From contig CM119266.1 of NCBI GenBank assembly GCA_051294375.1, positions 21,578,754-21,642,753 of the forward strand: a stretch of 64,000 nt of DNA, in the 5' to 3' direction. This document shows positions 47,725 to 58,440 of the stretch, piece after piece. The stretch comes from Paraspadella gotoi. Lineage: Eukaryota > Chaetognatha. The translations under genes were made by a program, and so were the position numbers. Within the stretch, counting starts at the first letter, position 1. The number at the start of each line of letters is the position of its first letter. The notes under the pieces were generated by a model. The model did not search any database. It was not told the origin of the DNA and saw only the letters and a program-made list of their open reading frames with translations.

Positions 47725-48013
47725 TATTTTGACTCTTGCCGTCACCCGGATTAACATTAACTGGTTACAAATTGATCCTTTTGGACTTTGGGATTTTTAA
47801 AAAAAGGACTCCCCCACTTGACCCGGAATCCAGTTTCTGCGATCTTCTTCGATCTGGTCTCAGCCAATGACATGATAAACGTGACTTGTAAACTTATTCT
47901 CTCTCTCTTCTCTCTCTCTCTGAGATACAACTTTATAACTTATAAAAACTGATAAAACTTATTCCCTCTCTCTCTCTCTCTCTTCCTCTCTCTCTCTCTT
48001 CTCTCCTCTCTCT

Positions 48014-48050
<37 letters not shown>

Positions 48051-48218
48051 GAGATCCCTCATCCCTCGTTTTACTGTTTCAAAACTTCCGTCGTTCACCT
48101 AAAAGTAAACCTTAATTTGTCAAATCATTTATTTCCTAAAACATTTAGTTTTCTTCTTCCAACTTTTGAACGCGACTCTTCTACACTTTTCGAGTTGTTT
48201 ATCATTTTTGTCATTGTC

Positions 48219-48441
48219 ATGAGAGTTGATTCGACTTCGAACCTTGAGGAGGCCGCTTGCTGCCGCACTTCTTCCCATTCGAGTGGATCGTCAAGAAGTT
48301 TCCTCGACAGATTCGCCGAAGAAATCGTCGAGATGGGCGTGTCTCCGTTCGATCTCCACCCGACGCTTCTTTTCCCCGAAGGCGAAGCGACGTCTCCTCT
48401 ACATCACACCGGCGTCTACGTATTTTTGAACAAGGCATCGA
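48219..48441 (+). CDS. MFSD8: MFSD8-like transporter exon 1, frame-broken copy (F1)
   Basis: Same exon as 61890-62107. Base differences (for example TCACACC for TCAACACC, and AACAAGGCATC for AACAGCATC) break the frame several times. The start ATG context and GTACGT donor are kept. Confidence 0.65.
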
Positions 48442-48702
48442 GTACGTACGCGAAATGGTTCAGGTTTATCATGTTTTATACTTAAAATTTTTACTAGTTG
48501 GTCAAATTATAAATACTATGTTTACGGAAGATATCATTTATTTTGAACGCCAACATTTCAATTACCGAACTATATTCTTAATTTCGTTTCGATGTTGAAA
48601 TGAACAATGTACTTTACAAAATGTAACAATAACTTGCCTTACATATTATATTTCTTCCCAATCCAGACTAATCTTATTAAAAAAACATTCCTCAAAATGT
48701 AG

Positions 48703-48800
48703 ATACTGCTGTGATAATTCCTATCTCTCTGCTTTATCTCGACAACGACTTATAAAGCGACACCGTCATTCATGGGCTCTGCCTCGCACTTTTCCATCAG
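48703..48800 (+). CDS. MFSD8: MFSD8-like exon 2 (F1)
   Basis: Counterpart of 62359-62457, with the same TGTAG acceptor and CATCAG|GCGAG donor. Indels disturb the frame around TATCTCGACAACGACTTATA. Confidence 0.65.
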
Positions 48801-48892
48801 GCGAGACGTTTCTCCAGAGATTTCGACAAGATTGCTGAATTCGATGGATTCCGAAGTTTGATTCGTACACGAAAACATATTCCGGAGTTCAG

Positions 48893-49071
48893 TTCGTTGA
48901 TCTTTTTGTACCGATTTTTCGGTATTCAATCAACGATCGAAACTCGCGACACGAAGACTCTTGCGTCTATCATCTGCAACTCCTTCGAAATCCCTTCGCA
49001 ACGCGCTCTATCCTCGTTCAGGTCCCAATGGTCGTCTTTGTCGCGAGGTCGTCGCCGTGTCGTCGGCACAG
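48893..49071 (+). CDS. MFSD8: MFSD8-like exon 3, noisy (F1)
   Basis: Counterpart of 62544-62710 with about a dozen 1-bp insertions. The splice sites TTCAG| and GGCACAG|GTTCCC are conserved. Confidence 0.65.
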
Positions 49072-49111
49072 GTTCCCCTCTGGCTAAATTACATTCGCCT
49101 ATTGGAAGAAA

Positions 49112-49175
49112 GGGGGGTTTAGGGTAGGGAGAGGTTATGGGTGGTTTATGGTTAGCGAGGATAGGGTTAGGGTTA
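49112..49175. repeat. Telomere-like TTAGGG-rich intron stretch (F1)
   Basis: Degenerate TTTAGGG / TTATGGG / TTAGGG units inside intron 3. Copies at 53803-53866 and 62757-62822. Confidence 0.6.
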
Positions 49176-49423
49176 TTTTTAATTAACAAAAGGTCAACAG
49201 ATTTTTACTTTTTTTTCATAAGAATCGAAAAATCACAGTCGGCGAATGTGAATTCCAATTTTCTGTTTCTACCCGCGTCGCGGCTTTCTTTGTAATCAGC
49301 GGGGGCGCAACGGTTATCCTTTTGGATGGAGAGCTTGTGCTATCTCCGGCGCCATAGGTCTGCTGATTTTCGGGACGAAGTAAACAGGGGATATGAAATA
49401 CTAGCCGTTCCCTCTCGTTTCAG

Positions 49424-49562
49424 CGTCAGCCCCGTTGATGTTCGCCGACGTTATCGCGCCCACGCCCCACTCGGACCGCAGAACTGCCGTTCATATCCTT
49501 CATCATCATGTTCCGTCAAATTCGGTTTTCCTCGTCGGACCCGCGCTCAACTATGTTCTCAG
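49424..49562 (+). CDS. MFSD8: MFSD8-like exon 4 (F1)
   Basis: Identical in sequence to 63061-63199. Begins in frame after CTCGTTTCAG| as SAPLMFADVIAPTPHSD. Two extra T shift the middle, and it ends with LVGPALN and the donor CTCAG|GTTTCC. Confidence 0.7.
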
Positions 49563-49614
49563 GTTTCCATGCACGACTTTAGTTACAATCGATGCAATTT
49601 TCGTTACCTCCTTT

Positions 49615-49650
<36 letters not shown>

Positions 49651-50031
49651 CTCTCTTCTCTCTCNNNNNNNNNNNNNNNNNNNNNNNNNATTTTTTTCTC
49701 TCAGTAAAGGCTTCTTCATTTTAAAGTCACCGGGAGGCGTCCTTTCGTTGAGCCTTTTTAAAGCTTTACAATATCGTCTCGTTTTGTTATTTTTTTTTTC
49801 TGCGGAAGGGGGGGGGGAGGTTACGGCAACTCAGATTTTTAGGCAATGATATAAAAAAAAGCGGCTGACAAAGCCGTCAGCGTTTTGCTGCAAAAAAAAT
49901 CTGTTACAAAAACGCAAAGTTGTTATTCGATGTTCGTTTTTCTCGTCTCTCCCCGGCGCCTTTCGTCCCCGGGACGATCCATAGACTTTTGAAGCGGGCA
50001 ACCCCGGCCCGGGAAAGGTCTTCTCTTCTCA

Positions 50032-50110
<79 letters not shown>

Positions 50111-50381
50111 TCTCTCTCCCTCTCTCTCTCTCAATATAAAAGAAAATAAAAGAAAAAGATCGACAAGGTCGACCCATATCGTTTTATTTTTTGGAAGATA
50201 GAGTAAGGTTCGTTTGACTCCAAAACTGAGATTTACAATAATAATACTAATTCTAATGCTAATTCTTAATTGGTTAATAGAAAAATTGGCTCTTTCCTTC
50301 ACAATATTTTATCTCTTGATCTCGTATGACAAAACTGATCACCCTCTCATTAATAAATATTAAGTAACTATCATTATTTAT

Positions 50382-50643
50382 GGCACAGCCGGGTTGCCTG
50401 TGATGCCATTGGGATGGGGCATCTCACTGTTGGCTTTGGGGGCTTCCGACCCTCAGTGACGCCTCCGTCACTGGCGCGGTTACCCTAGGACGGTCTCGCT
50501 TTGCAACGCAGAGGGAAGTCGTTCGGACTGTGGATGGAACACTACGCCTGGGATGGTGTGTTCCCCCTCTGAGCCAATGGATTGGCTGACGGATGGTGGA
50601 CGTGAGGCGGTGTGAATATACCGCCACAATATTCACTTTTTTT
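50382..50643 (+). ncRNA. Structured-RNA candidate, copy 2
   Basis: Identical to the element at 45691-45952. Confidence 0.5.
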
Positions 50644-52704
50644 CCGAGTAGAGCGGAGACATCCTTAACATAAAATTGAACGATCATAAAAATTAAAGGA
50701 ATTTAGAAAAAAAAAAAAAAAAGATTCAACAAAAACCAGTATTATTTCAGGAATAACCTTTTTAGGACCATCGATGACCTTTCAAAACAAACAAACAACA
50801 AACAAAGAAACAAACAAACAAACAAAGAAAACAAACAAACAAGAAACAAAGAAACAAACAAGCTTCTTTCGGTTCCGTCGAGCCTTAACCCCTTTTTTTT
50901 TCGGTTCACGCATTGACACCCGCCGACCGACGACGACTCGAAACAAACATTCGTCTAAAAAGCCCCCCCCCCTCTCCCCGCCCCCTCCCTCGTACTAACC
51001 GCCCCCTTAATTTATGAGGGGAAGGAAGTTTGCGAGGTTTAAGATTGAGCAGAACTCATACTCGTTGTTCGAACGAACTAGAAGCATTTCGAAACTCTAA
51101 AAATAGACGTAATTGTTGAATATTTTCTGATCCAGTCGGTGAAAACGCAACGAGAGAAATTACGAATCAATGTAACGGAAATAGAAGAGAAAGGGAGGAG
51201 GGAAGGAGGAGGAGGAGGAGGAGAGGAGGAGAGTAAGTTCGAAATGAGGAGGCGAGGATGAATGACGATCGATTCTTCTTTATCATTAAATCGAAATTCT
51301 TCTCCTGTTCATTTTCTTGGTACGAGAACCTTTGACTTTTCTCATCCTGCCAAAATTTTGTCCTATTCCAATTCCTTACCCTGTCCCTATCAAATCTTCA
51401 AGAATCTCTCATTTCCGTCATTTTTTTTAACTCACTTCCGTTGCGACAAAGACTTTTAACTCACCAAACGCTTTTAGAACTCTTTGGAATCTTCCCTCGC
51501 CCCTTACCCCGCTTCTTCCCCCCACCTAAATTTGCCGCTCACGCGCGCTTGACATTCAGGTGAAATTTTCTCGTGTCAGCTTTTTCTCGCTTGACTCGGT
51601 TCCAGAACCGAAACCCGCCGCCGCCTCTCTCTCTCTCTCTCTCTCTCCTTCCTCTTCTTCTCTCTTCTTCTCTCTCTCTTCTCTCTCTCTCTCTCTCTCT
51701 CTCCGCCTCACCCGTCTCATCTGTCCTCCTTTTAAAACCCTCTCCTCTTCCTCACTCTCTCGCTTTTGATTCCCCCGCTTTTAAAGCCTATTTATAGCGC
51801 AAATGAAATTCAAATGCTGTTACAAAAACCGAGATTGTGGTATTATAAAAAAAAATCTCTCCGGGTTCTCTCCTTCTCATTTTTTACCCTCTCTCTCTCC
51901 CTTATTTCCTCTTTCCCGTTCTCCCACACTTCGGCTTTCTTTTCTCTTCTTCGCGCGAATGCGCAGGAAACTCCGTCCTGTTTTGTAATGAAGTGAGAAC
52001 GAAAGTAAAGAAAGTCATCGGGTTAGTATTCGGATTTAAAATTTCCCCAAACTCAACAAATTATAAGCCAAGGCAAGGAACTATAAATGAGTCGTCAAGT
52101 CGATGCTGCTCCAAAGTCGTTTAAACTTGTTTCAGCGATATTATAAAAAGAAAGTGTGTGACATAGGGAAAAAGAAGTACCGGCAAACTTTTCTCGACAT
52201 TTAAAGTAAGCGTATCATTGTGTTACTAAGTTTCGATCCCGATTAGTTAAATCATAGATTTTAAATGACACACTAATTGCCCAGTACCAAATTTTTTGAT
52301 GACTCCAGGGGTTCAATCGCGAATTTAAGAGACTTTCACAGACTTTCGATTCTCTTCGATCCTTATATTTCATTCCACTCGATCTTTCTGAGATCGATTT
52401 TCTCTGTCACGTGTGTATTTTGACTCTTGCCGTCACCCGGATTAACATTAACTGGTTACAAATTGATCCTTTTGGACTTTGGGATTTTTAAAAAAAGGAC
52501 TCCCCCACTTGACCCGGAATCCAGTTTCTGCGATCTTCTTCGATCTGGTCTCAGCCAATGACATGATAAACGTGACTTGTAAACTTATTCTCTCTCTCTT
52601 CTCTCTCTCTCTGAGATACAACTTTATAACTTATAAAAACTGATAAAACTTATTCCCTCTCTCTCTCTCTCTCTTCCTCTCTCTCTCTCTTCTCTCCTCT
52701 CTCT

Positions 52705-52741
<37 letters not shown>

Positions 52742-52909
52742 GAGATCCCTCATCCCTCGTTTTACTGTTTCAAAACTTCCGTCGTTCACCTAAAAGTAAA
52801 CCTTAATTTGTCAAATCATTTATTTCCTAAAACATTTAGTTTTCTTCTTCCAACTTTTGAACGCGACTCTTCTACACTTTTCGAGTTGTTTATCATTTTT
52901 GTCATTGTC

Positions 52910-53132
52910 ATGAGAGTTGATTCGACTTCGAACCTTGAGGAGGCCGCTTGCTGCCGCACTTCTTCCCATTCGAGTGGATCGTCAAGAAGTTTCCTCGACA
53001 GATTCGCCGAAGAAATCGTCGAGATGGGCGTGTCTCCGTTCGATCTCCACCCGACGCTTCTTTTCCCCGAAGGCGAAGCGACGTCTCCTCTACATCACAC
53101 CGGCGTCTACGTATTTTTGAACAAGGCATCGA
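52910..53132 (+). CDS. MFSD8: MFSD8-like exon 1 (F2)
   Basis: Identical duplicate of 48219-48441, with the same frame breaks. Confidence 0.6.
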
Positions 53133-53393
53133 GTACGTACGCGAAATGGTTCAGGTTTATCATGTTTTATACTTAAAATTTTTACTAGTTGGTCAAATTA
53201 TAAATACTATGTTTACGGAAGATATCATTTATTTTGAACGCCAACATTTCAATTACCGAACTATATTCTTAATTTCGTTTCGATGTTGAAATGAACAATG
53301 TACTTTACAAAATGTAACAATAACTTGCCTTACATATTATATTTCTTCCCAATCCAGACTAATCTTATTAAAAAAACATTCCTCAAAATGTAG

Positions 53394-53491
53394 ATACTGC
53401 TGTGATAATTCCTATCTCTCTGCTTTATCTCGACAACGACTTATAAAGCGACACCGTCATTCATGGGCTCTGCCTCGCACTTTTCCATCAG
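53394..53491 (+). CDS. MFSD8: MFSD8-like exon 2 (F2)
   Basis: Identical duplicate of 48703-48800. Confidence 0.6.
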
Positions 53492-53583
53492 GCGAGACGT
53501 TTCTCCAGAGATTTCGACAAGATTGCTGAATTCGATGGATTCCGAAGTTTGATTCGTACACGAAAACATATTCCGGAGTTCAG

Positions 53584-53762
53584 TTCGTTGATCTTTTTGT
53601 ACCGATTTTTCGGTATTCAATCAACGATCGAAACTCGCGACACGAAGACTCTTGCGTCTATCATCTGCAACTCCTTCGAAATCCCTTCGCAACGCGCTCT
53701 ATCCTCGTTCAGGTCCCAATGGTCGTCTTTGTCGCGAGGTCGTCGCCGTGTCGTCGGCACAG
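53584..53762 (+). CDS. MFSD8: MFSD8-like exon 3 (F2)
   Basis: Identical duplicate of 48893-49071. Confidence 0.6.
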
Positions 53763-54114
53763 GTTCCCCTCTGGCTAAATTACATTCGCCTATTGGAAGA
53801 AAGGGGGGTTTAGGGTAGGGAGAGGTTATGGGTGGTTTATGGTTAGCGAGGATAGGGTTAGGGTTATTTTTAATTAACAAAAGGTCAACAGATTTTTACT
53901 TTTTTTTCATAAGAATCGAAAAATCACAGTCGGCGAATGTGAATTCCAATTTTCTGTTTCTACCCGCGTCGCGGCTTTCTTTGTAATCAGCGGGGGCGCA
54001 ACGGTTATCCTTTTGGATGGAGAGCTTGTGCTATCTCCGGCGCCATAGGTCTGCTGATTTTCGGGACGAAGTAAACAGGGGATATGAAATACTAGCCGTT
54101 CCCTCTCGTTTCAG

Positions 54115-54253
54115 CGTCAGCCCCGTTGATGTTCGCCGACGTTATCGCGCCCACGCCCCACTCGGACCGCAGAACTGCCGTTCATATCCTTCATCATCAT
54201 GTTCCGTCAAATTCGGTTTTCCTCGTCGGACCCGCGCTCAACTATGTTCTCAG
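54115..54253 (+). CDS. MFSD8: MFSD8-like exon 4 (F2)
   Basis: Identical duplicate of 49424-49562, followed by CT repeat and the 25-N gap 54356-54380. Confidence 0.65.
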
Positions 54254-54305
54254 GTTTCCATGCACGACTTTAGTTACAATCGATGCAATTTTCGTTACCT
54301 CCTTT

Positions 54306-54341
<36 letters not shown>

Positions 54342-54380
54342 CTCTCTTCTCTCTCNNNNNNNNNNNNNNNNNNNNNNNNN

Positions 54381-55840
54381 AGGTCGACCCATATCGTTTT
54401 ATTTTTTTGGAAGATTAGAGTAAGGTTCGTTTGACTCCAAAACTGAGATTTACAATAATAATACTAATTCTAATGCTAATTCTAATTGGTTAATAGAAAA
54501 ATTGGCTCTTTCCTTCACAATATTTTATCTCTTGATCTCGTATGACAAAACTGATCACCCTCTCATTAATAAATATTAAGTAACTATCATTATATTATGG
54601 CAACAGCCGGGTTGCCTGTGATGCCCATTGGGATGGGGCATCTCACTGTTGGCTTTGGGGGCTTCCGACCCTCAGTGACGCCTCCAGTCACTGGCGCGGT
54701 TACCCTAGGACGGTCTCGCTTTGCCAACGCAGAGGGAAGTCGTTCGGACTGTGGATGGAACACTACGCCTGGGATGGTGTGTTCCCCCTCTGAGCCAATG
54801 GATTTGGCTGACGGATGGTGGACGTGAGGCGGTGTGAATATACCGCCACAATATTCACTTTTTTTTCGAGTAGAGCGGAGACATCCTTAACATAAATTGA
54901 ACGATCATAAAAATTAAAGGAATTTAGAAAAAAAAAAAAAAAGATTCAACAAAACCAGTATTATTTCAGGAATAACCTTTTTAGGACATCCGATGACCTT
55001 TCAAAACAAACAAACAAACAAACAAACAAAGAAAACAAACAAACAAGAAACAAAGAAACAAACAAGCTTCTTTCGGTTCCGTCGAGCCTTAACCCCTTTT
55101 TTTTTCGGTTCACGCATTGACACCCGCCGACCGACGACGACTCGAAACAAACATTCGTCTAAAAAGCCCCCCCCCCTCTCCCCGCCCCCTCCCTCGTACT
55201 AACCGCCCCCTTAATTTATGAGGGGAAGGAAGTTTGCGAGGTTTAAGATTGAGCAGAACTCATACTCGTTGTTCGAACGAACTAGAAGCATTTCGAAACT
55301 CTAAAAATAGACGTAATTGTTGAATATTTTCTGATCCAGTCGGTGAAAACGAACGAGGAGAAAATTACGATCAATGTAACCGGAAATAGAAGGAGAAAGG
55401 GAGGAGGAGGAGGAGGAGGAGGAGGAGCACAGGTCGAAAATGAGGAGGCGAGGATGAATGACGATCGATTCTTCTTTCTCAGTTTTAAACTCGAAATTCT
55501 TCTCCTGTTCATTTTCTTAAGGAATACGAGAACCTTTGACTTTTCTCATCCTCGACCAATTTTTGAGTCCCTATTCCATTCCTTACCCTGTCCCTACCAA
55601 ATCTCCAAGTAACTCTTCGCTCATTTCCGTCTTCATTCGATTTTTAGACTCACCTTCCGTTGCGACAAAGACTTTTAACTCACCAAACGCCTTTTAGAAC
55701 TCTTTGAATCTCCCTCGCCCCTTACCCCGCTTCTTCCCCCCACCTAAATTTGCCGCTCACGCGCGCTTGACATTCAGGTGAATTTTCTCGTGTCAGCCTT
55801 TTTCTCGCTTGACTCGGTTCCAGAACCGAAACCCGCCGCC
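54381..55840. repeat. Block F, copy 3 (truncated)
   Basis: Follows F1 from about 45478 to 46931 and breaks off just before the CT repeat, where the unrelated island 55850-56430 begins. It has (GGA)n at about 55404-55428. Confidence 0.8.
54599..54866 (+). ncRNA. Structured-RNA candidate, cleanest copy
   Basis: A ~268-nt GC-rich island in AT-rich flanks. Visible stems: GGCAAC/GTTGCC (54599/54611), GATGCCC/GGGCATC (54620/54636), TCACTG/CAGTGA (54643/54673) or CAGTGAC/GTCACTG (54673/54687), CAGAGGG/CCCTCTG (54730/54786), AGTC/GACT (54738/54747), GGAACAC/GTGTTCC (54757/54779), AGCCAA/TTGGCT (54793/54804) and GGCGGT/ACCGCC (54828/54842) or GTGAATAT/ATATTCAC (54834/54851). T8 follows immediately, as in Pol III termination. 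TGGCAACAGCCGG at the start vaguely resembles a Pol III A box. A 76-codon ORF (54597-54827) also spans it in this copy but is broken in the others. I match no known RNA family. Confidence 0.5.
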
Positions 55841-55974
55841 CTCCACGAACTACGTAGCGAAAGAAGGTTCAGGAAAAAGTGGCATCAAACATTAGTATTT
55901 GATCCCGGAAAAAAAAATCAAAGTCATATTTTAAAATCTTACTCGATCGCTGCTCAAATATCAAGACGCTGATG

Positions 55975-55982
55975 TGACGTAA
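55975..55982 (+). promoter_or_regulatory. CRE/ATF-type site TGACGTAA
   Basis: Full TGACGTAA, 31 bp upstream of a perfect CLEAR palindrome in the single-copy island. Confidence 0.4.
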
Positions 55983-56012
55983 AAGAAGGCGTTCGTTTGG
56001 TTTTTGCCGACA

Positions 56013-56022
56013 GTCACGTGAC
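56013..56022. promoter_or_regulatory. Perfect CLEAR / E-box palindrome GTCACGTGAC
   Basis: Complete 10-bp palindrome about 90 bp before the ATG at 56110. With the CRE-type site it looks like a compact promoter. Confidence 0.5.
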
Positions 56023-56109
56023 GATGATCGAAAGTGGCTCCAAATTCCCGAGGAGTCCTCTGATCTTCTCGTCTTTTCCTTAAGGATTAAATATCTGACG
56101 TTGACGGGT

Positions 56110-56208
56110 ATGGATCCATCGTCGATAGAGGCGGACTCTCTTTTGAGAAAATCGATAAAAAGCCTCGTTTTGGAATTTCAGTTGCGAAAAAATTTTGATA
56201 AAGGATAG
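56110..56208 (+). CDS. Short ORF, possible first exon
   Basis: MDPSSIEADSLLRKSIKSLV then LEFQLRKNFDKG and TAG. It has helical, balanced composition and starts about 90 bp after the promoter-like motifs. The stop may be the end of a 32-residue ORF, or an intron boundary may precede it, since a coding-like segment follows 51 bp later. Confidence 0.35.
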   Translation: MDPSSIEADSLLRKSIKSLVLEFQLRKNFDKG

Positions 56209-56259
56209 TCGAAGGAAGTAATAATTCGATGGATTTAGAAAAGAAACTCTTGTTTTCAG

Positions 56260-56385
56260 GAACCAGGTTTTAACTTAATAAGTGTAAAATGGTATAATGA
56301 ATTATGTAAGATAAACGAAAATATCATTGAAAAAGTGTCTTTGAAAGCGCGGTCGGGGTTCCTAGTTGACGGATTAAAGAACTAA
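56260..56385 (+). CDS. Candidate terminal exon (41 aa), faintly DUSP-like
   Basis: A good acceptor (AACTCTTGTTTTCAG) is followed by EPGFNLISVKWYNELCKIN then ENIIEKVSLKARSGFLVDGL and a stop. The LISVKWYNEL core recalls the start of DUSP domains of ubiquitin-specific proteases (YLVDSRWFKQW type). The similarity is short and I would not name the gene on it. Confidence 0.35.
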   Translation, partial: EPGFNLISVKWYNELCKINENIIEKVSLKARSGFLVDGLKN

Positions 56386-56429
56386 AAATTGTAAGTAAAG
56401 CATAACGTTAATTGAGAATATATGTATAC

Positions 56430-57750
56430 ATAAAGAAGAGACAGTAAGAGTAAAGAAAAAAGAAGAGAGAGAGAAGAAAGAGAAGAGAATAGGAAGATTA
56501 AGAAAAAGAGAAAGAGAGAGTGAAGAAAAGAGAAGAGTAGGAAGATTAAAGAAAAGAGAAGAGAGAGTGAAGAAAGAGAGAGATAGGAAAGTGAAGAAAA
56601 AGAGAAGAGAGAGAGAAGAAAAGAGAAGAGATAGAAGATTAAGAAAAAAAAAGAGAGAGTGAAGAAAAGAGAAGAGATAGGAAGAGTGAAGAAAAAGAGA
56701 AGAGAGTGAAGAAAGAAAGATAGAAGAGTGAAGAAAGAGAAAAGAGAGTGAAGGAAAAGAGAAGAAGAGGGCTCATACGTCTGGCAAAGGTCAAAGAGTC
56801 AGTGCGATATCGAATGACCCTTGGGGTGACGAAAAATAGAGGCCGATATGTCAAGGCCCTTGCTACGGAAATATTTTTAATAGGGGGAAGAGACTCAATC
56901 GCCGATTTACTCTTTTTAAAGATTCTTACGATTCTGTTTCATTGAAAATAGCAGAGCGGCGGGATTGGGGATGAAAGGCTGGGGACTAAATTTGGTGAGG
57001 TAATTGGGACTGGGGACTAACTTGGACAAAGAGCTCGAGGCACCGCGGGTGAGCGACGGGCTAAAAGGAACTGGCGTCTGCCTCGTACCAAAGCAAACGC
57101 TTTCCCTACTCCCCTTCCGGGCCTACCCCCTCCCCTCCAAGCGAAGATTGTGGATCTTTTGTTTTCGCTGTGGGAAAATATTTCTCGATTTCGTGAAACG
57201 AGAGGGCGCCGCAGAATCGGTGGGAGGAGAAAAACAACAAAAGCCGCCACGATGACGCCGCGGGACGATAACGATGATAAACGACGACGATGACGACGAG
57301 GACGACGACGGCGACACGAATCGATAAAATTGATCGTCGTCGCGGTCAAAAATCGACAGAGGCGTCTGCTGCGTCGCGTCTGTTTCGACAGCGGCGTCTG
57401 CTGCATCGGGTGAGATTAGAAGCGGCGTCTGCTGCATCGGGTCAGATTAGACAGCAGCGTCTGCTGCATCGGGTCAGATGACAGTAGCATCTGTTGCGTC
57501 GTATCAGATTCAACAGCGGCGTCTGCTGCATCGCGTCAGATTTGACAGCGGCATCTGCTCCGTCGCTATTTTTAGACCAGCTGCGACTGGCCCTGAATTT
57601 TCAAAGGAAAAACACTCGCCCTTTGGTAAACACGGTTTTTCTGAGAAATCCGGAGAGCGGTCGACTGGACCGGCTCGGGAAGGCCTTATCGCCGAGGCCA
57701 GGCTTCAGTTCCGATTTCACACCGTGTCGGTTAGAAGGAGATGAATTTGT

Positions 57751-57811
<61 letters not shown>

Positions 57812-58440
57812 TCTTATTCTCACCGCGCCTTTCAAACATTCCACGTGTTCTTGGCGCGAACCTCACTGATCCGAGAACGGATCGCTTTTCATTATATTTT
57901 CCCTCCTCGTATCTTGTTTCCTTCTTTATTCCTCTTTTCTGCTACCTTTTACCTTCCTTCCATTTCTTTTTTTCTCCGTCGGCTTTTCCTTCCTTCCTTC
58001 CGGTTCCGTCCTTCATAATTTCACTAATTCTCGCGCCTCGACCTGCATCGGCGGCTTCATTCATTTATTGGCGGCGGCCTCGTTGCGGAGAAAAAAAACA
58101 AATGCATCGGCCTTCGTCTCATCCACTGTTCCACCCACTCATTCTCGAACACCCCCACTATTTGCCACTCATCGAACAGCACCCTCTTTCAGTCCGGCCA
58201 TTTAAAAGACACGGCGCCCTTCCCTACCCCCATCTTTTTTTCCGCCCCGCATTTCTCGGACTCCTTCCCGCAGCCACCATTCTAGAGCCCCCATCGCGAT
58301 ATTAATTCGCTAATCAGGCAGAAGAGCAGAGAGAAATGCGGGGTGAAGGCCAACTGGGGGAGGTGGTCCGCGAAGGGGGGGCGGGGGGGCGGAGTCGAGA
58401 TGGTTTTCTCGATAAAAAACCGTCTCTCGGTTTAAGGCCC
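56430..58440. repeat. Block E, copy 2
   Basis: Starts inside the 49-bp minisatellite and follows E1 to its end, then continues directly into F4. It is noisier than E1. The ENTH-like segment is at 56760-56945 and the 32-bp minisatellite at 57356-57566. Confidence 0.8.

Larger units (their letters stand above)
44985..49664. repeat. Block F, copy 1
   Basis: It repeats at a fixed +4691 offset in F2. From about 45400 the two look identical. It holds CT repeats (45344-45440), the structured-RNA candidate, an ACAA-type tract (46100-46170), GGA repeats (46500-46550), the upstream region of the transporter gene and its exons 1-4. It ends in CT repeat at a 25-N gap. Confidence 0.9.
49690..54355. repeat. 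Block F, copy 2 (near-exact duplicate of F1)
   Basis: Every open frame found in F1 recurs here at +4691 with the same length and sequence. Only the first ~400 bp (49690-50090) show small differences. Bounded on both sides by exact 25-N gaps. Confidence 0.9.
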
